Below are positions 24,791 through 32,991 of a stretch of DNA of 34,403 nt, piece after piece. The stretch lies in contig SYOX01000094.1 of assembly GCA_005804885.1 (NCBI GenBank), forward strand, positions 1 to 34,403, in the 5' to 3' direction. This stretch comes from Pseudomonadota bacterium (lineage in GTDB: Bacteria; Myxococcota_A; Bradymonadia; Bradymonadales; GCA-2716585). Within the stretch, counting starts at the first letter, position 1, and each line of letters opens with the position of its first letter. Position numbers and translations under genes: made by a program. Below the pieces are notes generated by a model. The model was not told the DNA's origin, searched no databases, and saw only the letters and a program-made list of their open reading frames with translations.

Positions 24791-27559
24791 CTATTTGACC
24801 TTCTCGGACATTTTCCCAGTTTTGTTCTTTTTCCGGCGATTTCCTTGAGTCGCGCCATGGTGCTCGTGACGGCTTACGCGTATGGCTTCGGGTGGAGGTG
24901 AGCCAGGCCATTGCGTGTCCCGATCGTAAAGCGCCCCTTGAAAATCAGCCCTGTTGAGGATTGCTCCACGAAGGTCTGCTCCTTGGAGGTTTGCGCCCTG
25001 AAGATCCGCCCCTTGAAGGTTCGCGCTTCGGAGATCTGCGTGCTGCAACTTGGCTTTTTTGAGGTTTGCGCTCAAAAGGCGGACACACCCCATTTTCGCC
25101 TTTCTGAAGTCTGAACTTGTCAGATTTGTTCTGTGAGGGGAGAGGGTTTCAAAGGTGGCGTCCTTCAGTGTTGCGCCCTGAAAATTTGCGCCCTGTAGGT
25201 TTGCGCCCTGAAAATGTGCGCGGGTGAGAGTTGCATCTTGGAACGCGGCTCGGATAAGGCTGACCTGATGGTTTGCAGAGCTTTGTATTGTGATGCTTTC
25301 AAGCGACGAGTGTCTAAGGTCGATGTCATCGTAGCATCCGGCGGTGATTCTCGCGTGTGTGAGATTGGCGTGTCTCAGGTCAGCCCTTGTGAAGTCGCAG
25401 TTTCGAAGGATGGCGTTCTGTAGATTGGCGTGTGTTATTGTAGATCTTCCAAAGCATGCGTCGTTGATGTTCTGGCCGCTCAGGTTGATGTGTGTCTGAC
25501 TTGTTCTTTGAAGGGGCCAGTCGTTGAGGACGTGATGTTGTATGTCGTCGGTTCCGATCTCAGTTCTCAGGTCGTGATGCTGGATGCATAAGGTGTTGGG
25601 GAGGGAGCCAGCCTCGATCAGGTATTCGATGAGTGGCTTTGCTTTCGTGTCGTCAGCGCCCCTTGTTTGTACATAGAGTCTGGTGCCATCTTGCGCTTGC
25701 GTCAGTGTGCCTTGTTGAGGTGTGTCTGTGTTGCGTTTGATGGTTAGAGAGTGGCCTGGGTGGATGATGAGTGTTGTTTTTTCTTCGTTGGGCTTGAACT
25801 TGAAGGTGAAGGTCGTTTGGAGTCGCGATGTCCACAGTTCTTGGAGCTTGGTGAGGGGTTTGCTGCGCTGCTCGCTGTCTGGTTTTTCTGGCAGGAGTTT
25901 GTCTTTGCAGTTGACATCCTTGAAGCCGTGGCTGTTCAGTTTGTTCTTGATCTTGCCTATTTCTTCAGAGAATTGTCGTGACATGGGGGAGAATCCATCG
26001 GCGATGATGGATGTGATCATCTTGGAGTCCACCTTGCGTCTGAGAACCCGTGCGCGCATCCAGGCCTCTTGAATGAGCGACTCGATATCGGCTCCAGTGT
26101 AGCCTTTGGTCTTCTTGATGAGGTCTTTGAGGGCGTCGCTGGTGGAGGTGTTGAGCTCTGAGTCGAGTTCATCATGGAGGCGCCGGAGCTTGGCGCGCAG
26201 CATCTCCTTTCTTTCGGAGGTGGTCGGGAGCTTGACGCACCACAGCTCATCGAAGCGACCGCGCCTCAGGAGTTCAGGGGGTAAGGCATCCACCCGGTTT
26301 GCGGTGGCGAAGATGTAGACCTGGGATTGGTGCTCCTGCATCCAGGTCAGGAGATCGCCGAGCATGCGGAGGCCAGTGCCGCTCCCCTCCGAGGATGGCC
26401 CGAGGCTTCCGATTGTCTTTTCGATCTCGTCAACCCACAGCACGCAAGGGGCGGCCGCTTCTGCGGCGTCGAGGGCGCGTCGGAGGTTGTCCTCGCTCTC
26501 GCCGAGGTAGCGGCCCATCATCCGGCCGACGTCCATGCGGAGCAGCGGGACATCGAGCTTGTTGGCCGTAAGCCTCGCGGCGAGGCTCTTGCCGCAGCCA
26601 GGCAGCCCCACGAGCAGGACGCCGCGGGGTCGAGGCCCGTTGGTCGATGCTTTTGAATAGATGGCGTCGTCGAACAGGACTTTGACATAGTCGAGGTGCC
26701 GCTGGTAGCGATTCATCCCTTGGAGATCGCCCTCGCTGAAGGTGTTGGGGACGACCTGGAGTCCGCTGGCGCGCTTGAGCTGGAGCCCGCGCTCCCGTGT
26801 GATGCTCTCGATGAGGCGTTGTTGGGTTTCGGCGCCCGGGGCCGCAGCATCGACCGAAGACAGGGCCGTCGCCAGAGAGAGGTTGATGGCGGCCGCGTCA
26901 AGGCCTCTGAGCTGGCGCACAATCTCTTCGAGTGGAGGGCGGCTCTGGCCCGGTGCAAGTGTTGAGAGTGTTGGCAAGAGGTCATCGCCCTTTGGATGGG
27001 TTCGTCGGATGATGCTCTTGATGAAGCCCTCGCCTTCGTTTTCGTTCTCGTTGTCCAGGCGCGGTGCGTTGAAATCCAGTTCACGCGACCAGATCTGTAA
27101 AGAGGCTGGCAGGGTCAACACCGGGGCATCGATAAGGATGTGCAAGGCGAGGCCGTAAGCGCAAATGCGTCGACAGATGGCTGCGAGTTGAGCCACCGTG
27201 GTCGGGTCGGCCAGGACCGCCTCGCTGCCTCCGATCCAGAGCACCGTTTCGTCCGGGCTACTCGTGCTGGCTTCCGGAGGGACGATGTCTTCGAGGAAAT
27301 CGCGCAAGAAGGCGCTCGGCGTGGATGCGCCACCCGAGGGTCGGAAGATGCCGCCGTGCTGGTGATCGGAGGGCTGGAGCGTGTTTCGGCCAACGCCGGG
27401 TTCAAAGAGGTTGATCAGAGGGCGGGGTTCCCTGGTCTGCGCCCATGCCAGGACGAGTCGGCGGATATACTCTGGGTGGATGGCTGGGAGCACAACCAGC
27501 GGCGTCTCAGCCCTCAACGCGTCGGTGAACTCTCGAATGTGCTCATTATAGACGATCAT
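24791..27559 (-). CDS. Ycf46-like AAA+ ATPase fused to pentapeptide repeats
   Basis: Protein of 922 aa. The first ~280 residues (FTDALRAETPLVVLPAI, ILIDAPVLTLPASL) resemble the N-terminus of Ycf46-type ATPases. The AAA+ module has GLPGCGKS (318-325), VGRMMGRYLGESE, VLWVDEIEK (D377, E378), IFATANRVDALPPELL, RRGRFDE as arginine finger, and the lid motif YTGADIESLIQEA. After a spacer (~510-690) the C-terminus (~690-873) is a pentapeptide-repeat beta helix: ANLQGANFQGATL, ADLRSANLQGADLQGANL. The start is set at the ATG at 27559 because it overlaps the previous stop as ATGA; another ATG at 27571 is possible. It lies between the 303-aa protein and pglX. This fusion is not a described BREX-2 component as far as I know. 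A remodelling ATPase carrying a DNA-mimic or protein-binding domain is one reading. Confidence 0.88.
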   Translation of the reverse strand: MIVYNEHIREFTDALRAETPLVVLPAIHPEYIRRLVLAWAQTREPRPLINLFEPGVGRNTLQPSDHQHGGIFRPSGGASTPSAFLRDFLEDIVPPEASTSSPDETVLWIGGSEAVLADPTTVAQLAAICRRICAYGLALHILIDAPVLTLPASLQIWSRELDFNAPRLDNENENEGEGFIKSIIRRTHPKGDDLLPTLSTLAPGQSRPPLEEIVRQLRGLDAAAINLSLATALSSVDAAAPGAETQQRLIESITRERGLQLKRASGLQVVPNTFSEGDLQGMNRYQRHLDYVKVLFDDAIYSKASTNGPRPRGVLLVGLPGCGKSLAARLTANKLDVPLLRMDVGRMMGRYLGESEDNLRRALDAAEAAAPCVLWVDEIEKTIGSLGPSSEGSGTGLRMLGDLLTWMQEHQSQVYIFATANRVDALPPELLRRGRFDELWCVKLPTTSERKEMLRAKLRRLHDELDSELNTSTSDALKDLIKKTKGYTGADIESLIQEAWMRARVLRRKVDSKMITSIIADGFSPMSRQFSEEIGKIKNKLNSHGFKDVNCKDKLLPEKPDSEQRSKPLTKLQELWTSRLQTTFTFKFKPNEEKTTLIIHPGHSLTIKRNTDTPQQGTLTQAQDGTRLYVQTRGADDTKAKPLIEYLIEAGSLPNTLCIQHHDLRTEIGTDDIQHHVLNDWPLQRTSQTHINLSGQNINDACFGRSTITHANLQNAILRNCDFTRADLRHANLTHARITAGCYDDIDLRHSSLESITIQSSANHQVSLIRAAFQDATLTRAHFQGANLQGANFQGATLKDATFETLSPHRTNLTSSDFRKAKMGCVRLLSANLKKAKLQHADLRSANLQGADLQGANLQGADLRGAILNRADFQGALYDRDTQWPGSPPPEAIRVSRHEHHGATQGNRRKKNKTGKMSEKVK
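24941..25470 (-). repeat. Pentapeptide-repeat coding region (15-bp degenerate tandem repeats)
   Basis: Repeats of the A(D/N)Lxx type are encoded by imperfect 15-bp units. The plus strand repeats TTTGCGCCCTGAAAA-like units most closely at 25171-25217 and 24960-25075, with a gap (NLTSSDFRKAKMG and FETLSPH segments) between two blocks. Close identity of units suggests recent duplication and possible copy-number variation. Confidence 0.8.
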
Positions 27560-28467
27560 CCGAAAAGCCATCCCTTCAAAGTGATGAGTGGCCCGCGGAC
27601 AACCTCGGTTATCTTCTCGAAGAGAGGCTTTGCGATCACTCTAAGCCCCTCTTCGACCAGCGGCCTGATGATGTTGCCAGCGATAAAACCAAGGGTTCCA
27701 CCGATAAGCGTTCCCAGTGGTGGGACTCCGAGAAGGCTGCCGACGAAAGTACCGACGACAGCACCGCCAACCGTCAGACCCTTCTCCACGAGGTGACCGG
27801 CCCCGGCCACGGCGATGGCGGCGAGGCGATCGTTGATCCTCTCGGCGGCGCCATTGGAGGTGATCTCGCCCTTGGCGACCTTGAAGCCCGTCTTGGAGGT
27901 GTGAAGGCCGAGGGCGACGGCCCCGACCATCGAAGGGGTCTTGATGGGGAGGCCGAGCTTGTCGGCGAGCCGCTGCGCGCTTCCAGCCGCGACGGCGGTC
28001 ACCTCGCGTTCGACGGGGTCACCAAAAGGAGAGGTGAAGAAGGCCGTCGCCAGGTCGCGCGTCGCTTGTGGGGCGTCGTCTTCGAGGGGAATGGGCACCC
28101 CGTCGGCTTCGGTCAACGCCTGGCCAAGGCCCGAGCCTCCGAACTTAAGGATGCGGTTGCCGAGTTCTGAAGCCGTTGAGCCTTTCAAACTCCCGAGACC
28201 GGGGATTTCAGCGTCGAGGATGGCAGGGTCAGAAGCGATCAGCTGCTCTCCAAGCCAGTGAGAGGGGTTGATACCCCGATTGCGGGCCTCTTGAACTTGC
28301 ACATCGGCGGCGTGGATGCGGTCGATCACGTCGAGGATGTCGGAGGCTTTTTCAGCGCCGACCTCGCCGGTCAGAAAGGTCAATAGTTCAGGTCTGTTCT
28401 GGCTGACGTAGCGCCCGAGGCTCTCTGAGAAGGCCTTGGGGATGGACTTGATGAACTCTTCAGACAT
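27556..28467 (-). CDS. Unknown 303-aa protein with glycine-zipper membrane segment
   Basis: No named family is recognised. The N-terminal ~180 residues are helical and soluble. Then come a short hydrophobic stretch (MVGAVALGLHTSK), VAKGEIT (~197-203) and a long glycine-zipper region (~229-268: GLTVGGAVVGTFVGSLLG, then PPLGTLIGGTLGFIAG), followed by a short amphipathic end. This could insert into membranes or form oligomers. The ATG at 28467 is chosen because GAGG sits seven bases upstream; a GTG at 28479 follows the pglW stop directly. Its TGA overlaps the start of the AAA-pentapeptide gene, so the two are probably coupled and work together. It lies in a BREX-2 operon at a position not occupied in the standard six-gene set. 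A membrane effector gated by the ATPase is speculation. Confidence 0.8.
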   Translation of the reverse strand: MSEEFIKSIPKAFSESLGRYVSQNRPELLTFLTGEVGAEKASDILDVIDRIHAADVQVQEARNRGINPSHWLGEQLIASDPAILDAEIPGLGSLKGSTASELGNRILKFGGSGLGQALTEADGVPIPLEDDAPQATRDLATAFFTSPFGDPVEREVTAVAAGSAQRLADKLGLPIKTPSMVGAVALGLHTSKTGFKVAKGEITSNGAAERINDRLAAIAVAGAGHLVEKGLTVGGAVVGTFVGSLLGVPPLGTLIGGTLGFIAGNIIRPLVEEGLRVIAKPLFEKITEVVRGPLITLKGWLFG

Positions 28468-28479
28468 GGCGTGCCTCAC

Positions 28480-31400
28480 TCAGTGTTGAAGGAGCGTGCG
28501 TATCCAGGCGCGGGGCGCGCGCAGGGCTTCGGAGGGGTCGATGACGGGCAGGGTGACGCCGTCGATGACGGGGGCGTCGCGCTGCTCGTCGGCGGGCAGC
28601 AGGAGCCAGACGGCGGCGGGGCCGTCGGCCTCGCCGGCGCGCTTGCGGAGGTTCTCGATGATGGTCATGGCGCCGCTGTCGGCGAAGCGCGCGGCGAGGC
28701 CGGGGTGCAGGAGCAGGAGGCGCTGGCCTTTGCGGGCGAGCAGGTTGGCCTGGACGGCGGGGTGGATCTGGTGTCGCAGCAGGTCGTTGAAGTGGCGGCG
28801 GTCTTCGGGGTCGGCGTCGGGGGAGTCGGCTTCGAGGATGACGGTCCAGTCGACGCCGAGGCTCAGGGCGCGCTGCCGCAGGGCGTCGATCCAGAGGGCG
28901 TCGAGGGAGAGGATCGTCAGGTCGGGGAAGCGCTCGGCGAGGGCGCGCTGGACGGCCTCGACGTAGCGGGCGTCGGCCATCAGGGCGAGGAAGCCGCCGT
29001 AGCGGTGCTTGTAGTCGAGCTTGGATTCGAAGGGGTCGATGAGGAGGTCGGGTGCGGCGTTGGGATCGCTGAAGGGGGAGAGGCTGGAGGCGCGGTGGAG
29101 TGAGGGCGGGTGGGAGGAGATGAAGGCGCCGCGGCCCCCGTCGTGGGCGGCGTTCCAGACCAGCGGCAGGCCGGCCTCGCGCAGCAGGGCGCCGAGCTCG
29201 GGGCCTGTGGGCAGGGGTTGTGCCTGTGGGTATCGGGCGTCGACGCGCTGTCGGACCTCGTCGTCGCTCAGGGGTCCGCCGCTGACGAGGACGCCGCTGG
29301 AGAGCTTGAGGGTGCGCAGCGGGTCCATGCCGCGGGGGTAGAGCTCAAGGCGGCTGGAGAGCGCGGCGTTGGAGGAGGCCAGGGCGGCCAGGGCGTGAAG
29401 GCGCGAGCGGGGCAGGGGGGGGAGGCCGGCCTTCTGGAGCACCTCGCACAGCTCGTCGAAGACGCGGGCGGGAGAGAGCAGGGGCACCTCGTCGGCCAGC
29501 AGGTCGGCCATGACGCCGAGGTCGGGCAGGGCGTCGAGCAGCGCGGTGCGGGTGGCGATGAAGGCGCGGCCGGCCAGGCGGCTCAGGGTGAGGCGAGGTT
29601 CCTTGGAGGCGAGCTCGGCCTCGACGGCGGCGCGCGAGGCGGCGCTGGCCAGGGCGAGGCGTCGGTGGGGGTCGGTCTCCAGGGAGCCGCGCAGGCTGAG
29701 GGCGCCGGTGGCGAGCTCGACGTCGGCCACGGCGCCGCCCATGCGCTCGATGAGGGAGACGAGCTCGTCGCGCAGGGGCTCCAGGGCCTTTTTCCGGGTC
29801 CAGCGGGCGCAGGTCCAGGCGAAGAGGTTGGCGTGCTCGCCGCTGCCTTCGAGGTCCTGTCGGGGGGGCCAGGGCAGGGCGGGGTGGGCTTCGGGGGACT
29901 CCAGGCCGAAGGCGCGGGCCAGGACGGCGCGCTGGTCGGCCTTGAGGTTGGAGCGGTCGCCGAGGAGGTGTTCGACGAGGTGATCGACGGAGAGGGTGCC
30001 GTGATCGGGGGACAGGCCGCTGAGGTCAGTGAGGGAATCCAGGGCGGGGAAGCGGGCCGAGAGGCGGTCGCGCAGCTCGCGCAGCTCGTTGCGGACGGGT
30101 CCGCTGGTGCCGCGCTGGAAGAAGATGCTCTGGGGGGGTTGGAGCAGGAGGTCGCCGACGGTGAGCATCTGGAGTCGATCGAGGGCGTCGAGCGCGGCGG
30201 CGCTCAGGCCGAGGGTGTTCAGTGGGGTGTCGGGGTTGACGTGGTCGAGGGCAGGCCCCTGCCCTTTGTCGTGGGAGGTCGTGAGGGCGGCCTGGAAGAC
30301 GTGGCGCCATGCCTCCAGCATGTGCGCGGCGTTGTCGAAGCGCGCCTCGACGGCGCGGGCGAGGCCTCGCCGGAAGAAGGCCTCCAGGTCGGAGCGTGCG
30401 CTGGCGGGGAAGCGCTCGGGTTCGAGGTGGAGGAGGGCGTCGGGGTCGTGCAGGGGGGACTCGTTGGGGCGGCCCCAGGTCGGCAGGCGGTGGGTGGCCA
30501 TCTCGTGGAGGGTCAGGGCGGCGGCGTAGCGGTCGGCGTGCTCGTCCCAGCGCCCGCGCAGGGGCAGGAAGGGGTCGCGGTAGCTGGCGGTGCCGACGTT
30601 GACGGCGTCCAGGGGGGCCTCGGAGAGCGAGAAGTCGAAGAGCATCAGGCGCTGGGTGGAGCCGACGGGGGTGCCGATGCCGAGGTTGGCGGGCTTGATG
30701 TCCCGGTGCAGGGTCTTGTGGGTCTCCAGAGTTTCAAGGATTTCGCACAGATCCTCACCGAAGCGGCGCAGATCGTCCAGGCTCAGGCGTTGTTCCTGCC
30801 TCAGTCGGTCCAGCAGGGTCTCGCCGGCGAACTGGAGCAGCAGGGCGCGGCGCTGGCCGAGGGCGTCGTCGTGGAGGCTGACGACGTCGTAGAGGTCGAC
30901 GATGAGGCGGTCGTCGAGCTTGCGCAGGGTGCGCGCCTCGGCGTCGAGGCGCAGGGCGTCGCGGGCGCTCAGGGCGATCTTGAGGACGGCTTCGCGGCCG
31001 TCGCCCTCGCGCACGAGCAGGGCCAGGGCGCTCGATCCGCTGCCGAGTCGCCGGACGACTTCGAAGCGGTCGTCGATCAGGTCGCCGGGGCGGGCCTCCA
31101 TGGGGTCGACGAAGCCGGGCTCTGGGGGCTCCAGGGTCTCGCGGCGGGCGGCCTCCAGGGCGTCGAGGAAGGCTTCGACGGAGGGGATACGCGTGCGCCT
31201 CAGGGCGCGGGTGGCGCCGAAGATGAGGCGCTCCAGGGCGGGCGGGACGCCATCGGCCAGCGCGGAGGCGCGCAGCCCCTCGTGCTGGTAGAGGCGCTGG
31301 GCGAGGTCGATCTGAGAGGAGGCGGGTGGCAGGCCGGTGAAGAGGGTCAAGGCGATGGCGCCGAGGCTGAAGACGTCGATCCTGGGGTCGGGCTCGGGGT

Positions 31401-32604
31401 CGTTGGCGCTCTGGGGTTCGGCGTAGACGATGCTGGCGTCTTCGAGGTAGTCGAGCAGGTGGTGGGTGCCGGTCTTGAGGCTGTCGGCGCGGGAGGCGGC
31501 CTGCCAGTTGAAGATGCGTGTCCGGAGGCCGTGGGGTTCGGGGACGACCAGGACGCTCTGGGGGCTCAGGCCGCGGTGGACGATGCGGCGTCGGTGGGCG
31601 TAGAGGGCGGCCTCGGCGATCTGGCGCAGGAGGTCGAAGCGGGCCTCGACGGTCAGGGCCTCCTGGGAGGCCAGGAGGTGATCGAGGCGGACGGCGCCCT
31701 CGGGATGTTCGAAGAAGATCGTGGGGCGATCCTTGAGGTTGACGAGGCGCTCAGCGCGCAGGATGCCGGCGTGCTCAAGGCCCTTGAGGACTTCGAACTC
31801 GCGCTCGGCGGCCTTGCGCAAGCGCAGGGTGCGGGCGTCGGAGTTGTCGCGCTCGGCGATGAAGACTCTGGCGCGCGCGAGGGTGTCGTTGGCGGCGTGC
31901 CGTGCCAGGTAGTCCTGGTGGCTGGCGCTGGTGGCCAGCAGCTTGCCGAGGCGGAAGTCGCCGACGACTCTGTACTTGGAGGTCGGGCCAGGGTCGGCCT
32001 CGCCGATGGCCTGGACGAAGCGCCCGAAGGCGCTCTGGTCGAGGTTCAGGGCGCGGGTCGGGGCGCCGGGGACGAGGCCGTCGCGCAGGGCGGCGGTCAG
32101 GTCGGGGCGATCGGGCGTGGCGTGTGGGAAGACGACGCGGGCCGGCAGCGCGCCCTCGATCCTCAGGGTGGGGTCGGCCAGCAGAACGAGGGCGTCGATG
32201 GGCGGGCAGACGGCTCCCTTGATGAAGTGGCTCAGGAGGGCGCGCAGGCGGTCGGCGGCGAGCTCGGCGTCCTTGACGGGGTTGTCGAAGACCTCGCGGC
32301 GCTGACCCTCGTCGACGTTGATCCAGCTCCAGCGGCCCAGGTCGGCCCAGCCGCGCAGGTTGACGAGCTTGATCAGGAAGATGCCAGCGCGGGTGAAGAT
32401 GAGCAGATCGACCTGGAAGGTGGCCCCGTCCAGGGCCATGAATTCGAAGCCCGTCCAGGCGCGCAGGGGAAGGACGTCCGGCAAGTGCTCGCGGACGGCG
32501 GCCAGGGCGTGCCGCTCCCAGGTGAACTCTGCGGGCGCGATCTCGGTCCAGACGCCATCCTCGGGCTTTGCTGCGCCGCCAGCCCCGGTTGCGCCTCCGT
32601 TCAT
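28480..32604 (-). CDS. pglW: BREX-2 serine/threonine kinase PglW
   Basis: Protein of ~1374 aa. The N-terminus is a NERD-like domain (WERHALAAVREHLPD, then FQVDLLIFTRAGIFL); the usual E-x-K after it appears as IKLVN, so the nuclease-like site is probably lost. The first kinase-like domain (~215-490) is degenerate: HRGLSPQS (H343) lacks the catalytic Asp, and the DFG position reads FNW. The second (~540-800) looks active: LGSGSSALALL, VLKIAL, HRDIKPAN (H633, D635), LFDFS (D657), GTASYRDPF. The C-terminal ~570 residues include an HhH-like stretch (LDALDRLQMLTVGDLLL). The ATG at 32604 is used; a GTG at 32640 is possible, and neither has a clear ribosome site. PglW phosphorylates Pgl partners in Streptomyces. 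It is the first gene of the operon, with a plausible promoter upstream. Runs of 7-8 C occur in its coding strand. Confidence 0.92.
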   Translation of the reverse strand: MNGGATGAGGAAKPEDGVWTEIAPAEFTWERHALAAVREHLPDVLPLRAWTGFEFMALDGATFQVDLLIFTRAGIFLIKLVNLRGWADLGRWSWINVDEGQRREVFDNPVKDAELAADRLRALLSHFIKGAVCPPIDALVLLADPTLRIEGALPARVVFPHATPDRPDLTAALRDGLVPGAPTRALNLDQSAFGRFVQAIGEADPGPTSKYRVVGDFRLGKLLATSASHQDYLARHAANDTLARARVFIAERDNSDARTLRLRKAAEREFEVLKGLEHAGILRAERLVNLKDRPTIFFEHPEGAVRLDHLLASQEALTVEARFDLLRQIAEAALYAHRRRIVHRGLSPQSVLVVPEPHGLRTRIFNWQAASRADSLKTGTHHLLDYLEDASIVYAEPQSANDPEPDPRIDVFSLGAIALTLFTGLPPASSQIDLAQRLYQHEGLRASALADGVPPALERLIFGATRALRRTRIPSVEAFLDALEAARRETLEPPEPGFVDPMEARPGDLIDDRFEVVRRLGSGSSALALLVREGDGREAVLKIALSARDALRLDAEARTLRKLDDRLIVDLYDVVSLHDDALGQRRALLLQFAGETLLDRLRQEQRLSLDDLRRFGEDLCEILETLETHKTLHRDIKPANLGIGTPVGSTQRLMLFDFSLSEAPLDAVNVGTASYRDPFLPLRGRWDEHADRYAAALTLHEMATHRLPTWGRPNESPLHDPDALLHLEPERFPASARSDLEAFFRRGLARAVEARFDNAAHMLEAWRHVFQAALTTSHDKGQGPALDHVNPDTPLNTLGLSAAALDALDRLQMLTVGDLLLQPPQSIFFQRGTSGPVRNELRELRDRLSARFPALDSLTDLSGLSPDHGTLSVDHLVEHLLGDRSNLKADQRAVLARAFGLESPEAHPALPWPPRQDLEGSGEHANLFAWTCARWTRKKALEPLRDELVSLIERMGGAVADVELATGALSLRGSLETDPHRRLALASAASRAAVEAELASKEPRLTLSRLAGRAFIATRTALLDALPDLGVMADLLADEVPLLSPARVFDELCEVLQKAGLPPLPRSRLHALAALASSNAALSSRLELYPRGMDPLRTLKLSSGVLVSGGPLSDDEVRQRVDARYPQAQPLPTGPELGALLREAGLPLVWNAAHDGGRGAFISSHPPSLHRASSLSPFSDPNAAPDLLIDPFESKLDYKHRYGGFLALMADARYVEAVQRALAERFPDLTILSLDALWIDALRQRALSLGVDWTVILEADSPDADPEDRRHFNDLLRHQIHPAVQANLLARKGQRLLLLHPGLAARFADSGAMTIIENLRKRAGEADGPAAVWLLLPADEQRDAPVIDGVTLPVIDPSEALRAPRAWIRTLLQH

Positions 32605-32991
32605 GTTCGCGCTTCTGGCTGTGGACACGGGGCCTCCCACCTGAGATTTTCAACAACTCCAGAGCACACATCGGGCGACTGAGCGAACCCACGGGTTATA
32701 ACGTCCATCGTCGATCCGAGGCAAGGCGCCGTGGACTCGAGGGTCGGTGTCGGCGGTCGCTCAATCGCCCTGCGCGGTTGTTCTGAGGCCTTCAACGCGA
32801 CTACAGAGATCGACCGGCACGGGCTCGGCGGTGCTCAACACACCTGCAGACAATTGCTCAGTCGATCGGGATAAGTGGAGTGCGGACGGTTCATGGGTCG
32901 AGATCGCCGAGGTCAGGGCTCTTGAAGAGTGCAGGGAGAAGGGGCAGAATAGTTGATCATCGAGGTGGCAGACGGGAAGGAGGGCGAGGCT
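32605..32991. other. Divergent intergenic region
   Basis: The space between pglW and the divergent 446-aa gene. It holds the putative pglW promoter. The plus-strand frame ending at 32956 (DRDKWSADGSWVEIAEV) is too short and lacks a start signal, so I do not call it. The ribosome site AAGGAGGG of the plus-strand gene is at 32979-32986. No convincing promoter for that gene was found. Confidence 0.5.
32695..32724 (-). promoter_or_regulatory. Putative sigma-70 promoter for the BREX operon
   Basis: On the minus strand TTGCCT (32724-32719) is followed after 18 bases by TATAAC (32700-32695), an acceptable -35/-10 pair in an otherwise GC-rich region. Transcription would start near 32688, giving a leader of about 84 bases to the pglW ATG. 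It is a sequence match only. Confidence 0.4.

Noticed and set aside
24941..25470. CRISPR-like array from the 15-bp repeats
   Set aside because: Repeats are in phase with a reading frame and encode pentapeptide repeats; there are no uniform spacers.
6547..32604. DISARM or BREX type 1/3 identity
   Set aside because: No drmA/drmB, brxA, brxB, brxL or brxF product was recognised; PglW, BrxD and BrxHI define the type 2 arrangement.
29110..32682. Plus-strand open frame of 1190 codons opposite pglW
   Set aside because: It is extremely Gly/Glu/Ala/Gln-rich with no domain, and is the antisense shadow of pglW, whose kinase motifs are clear.
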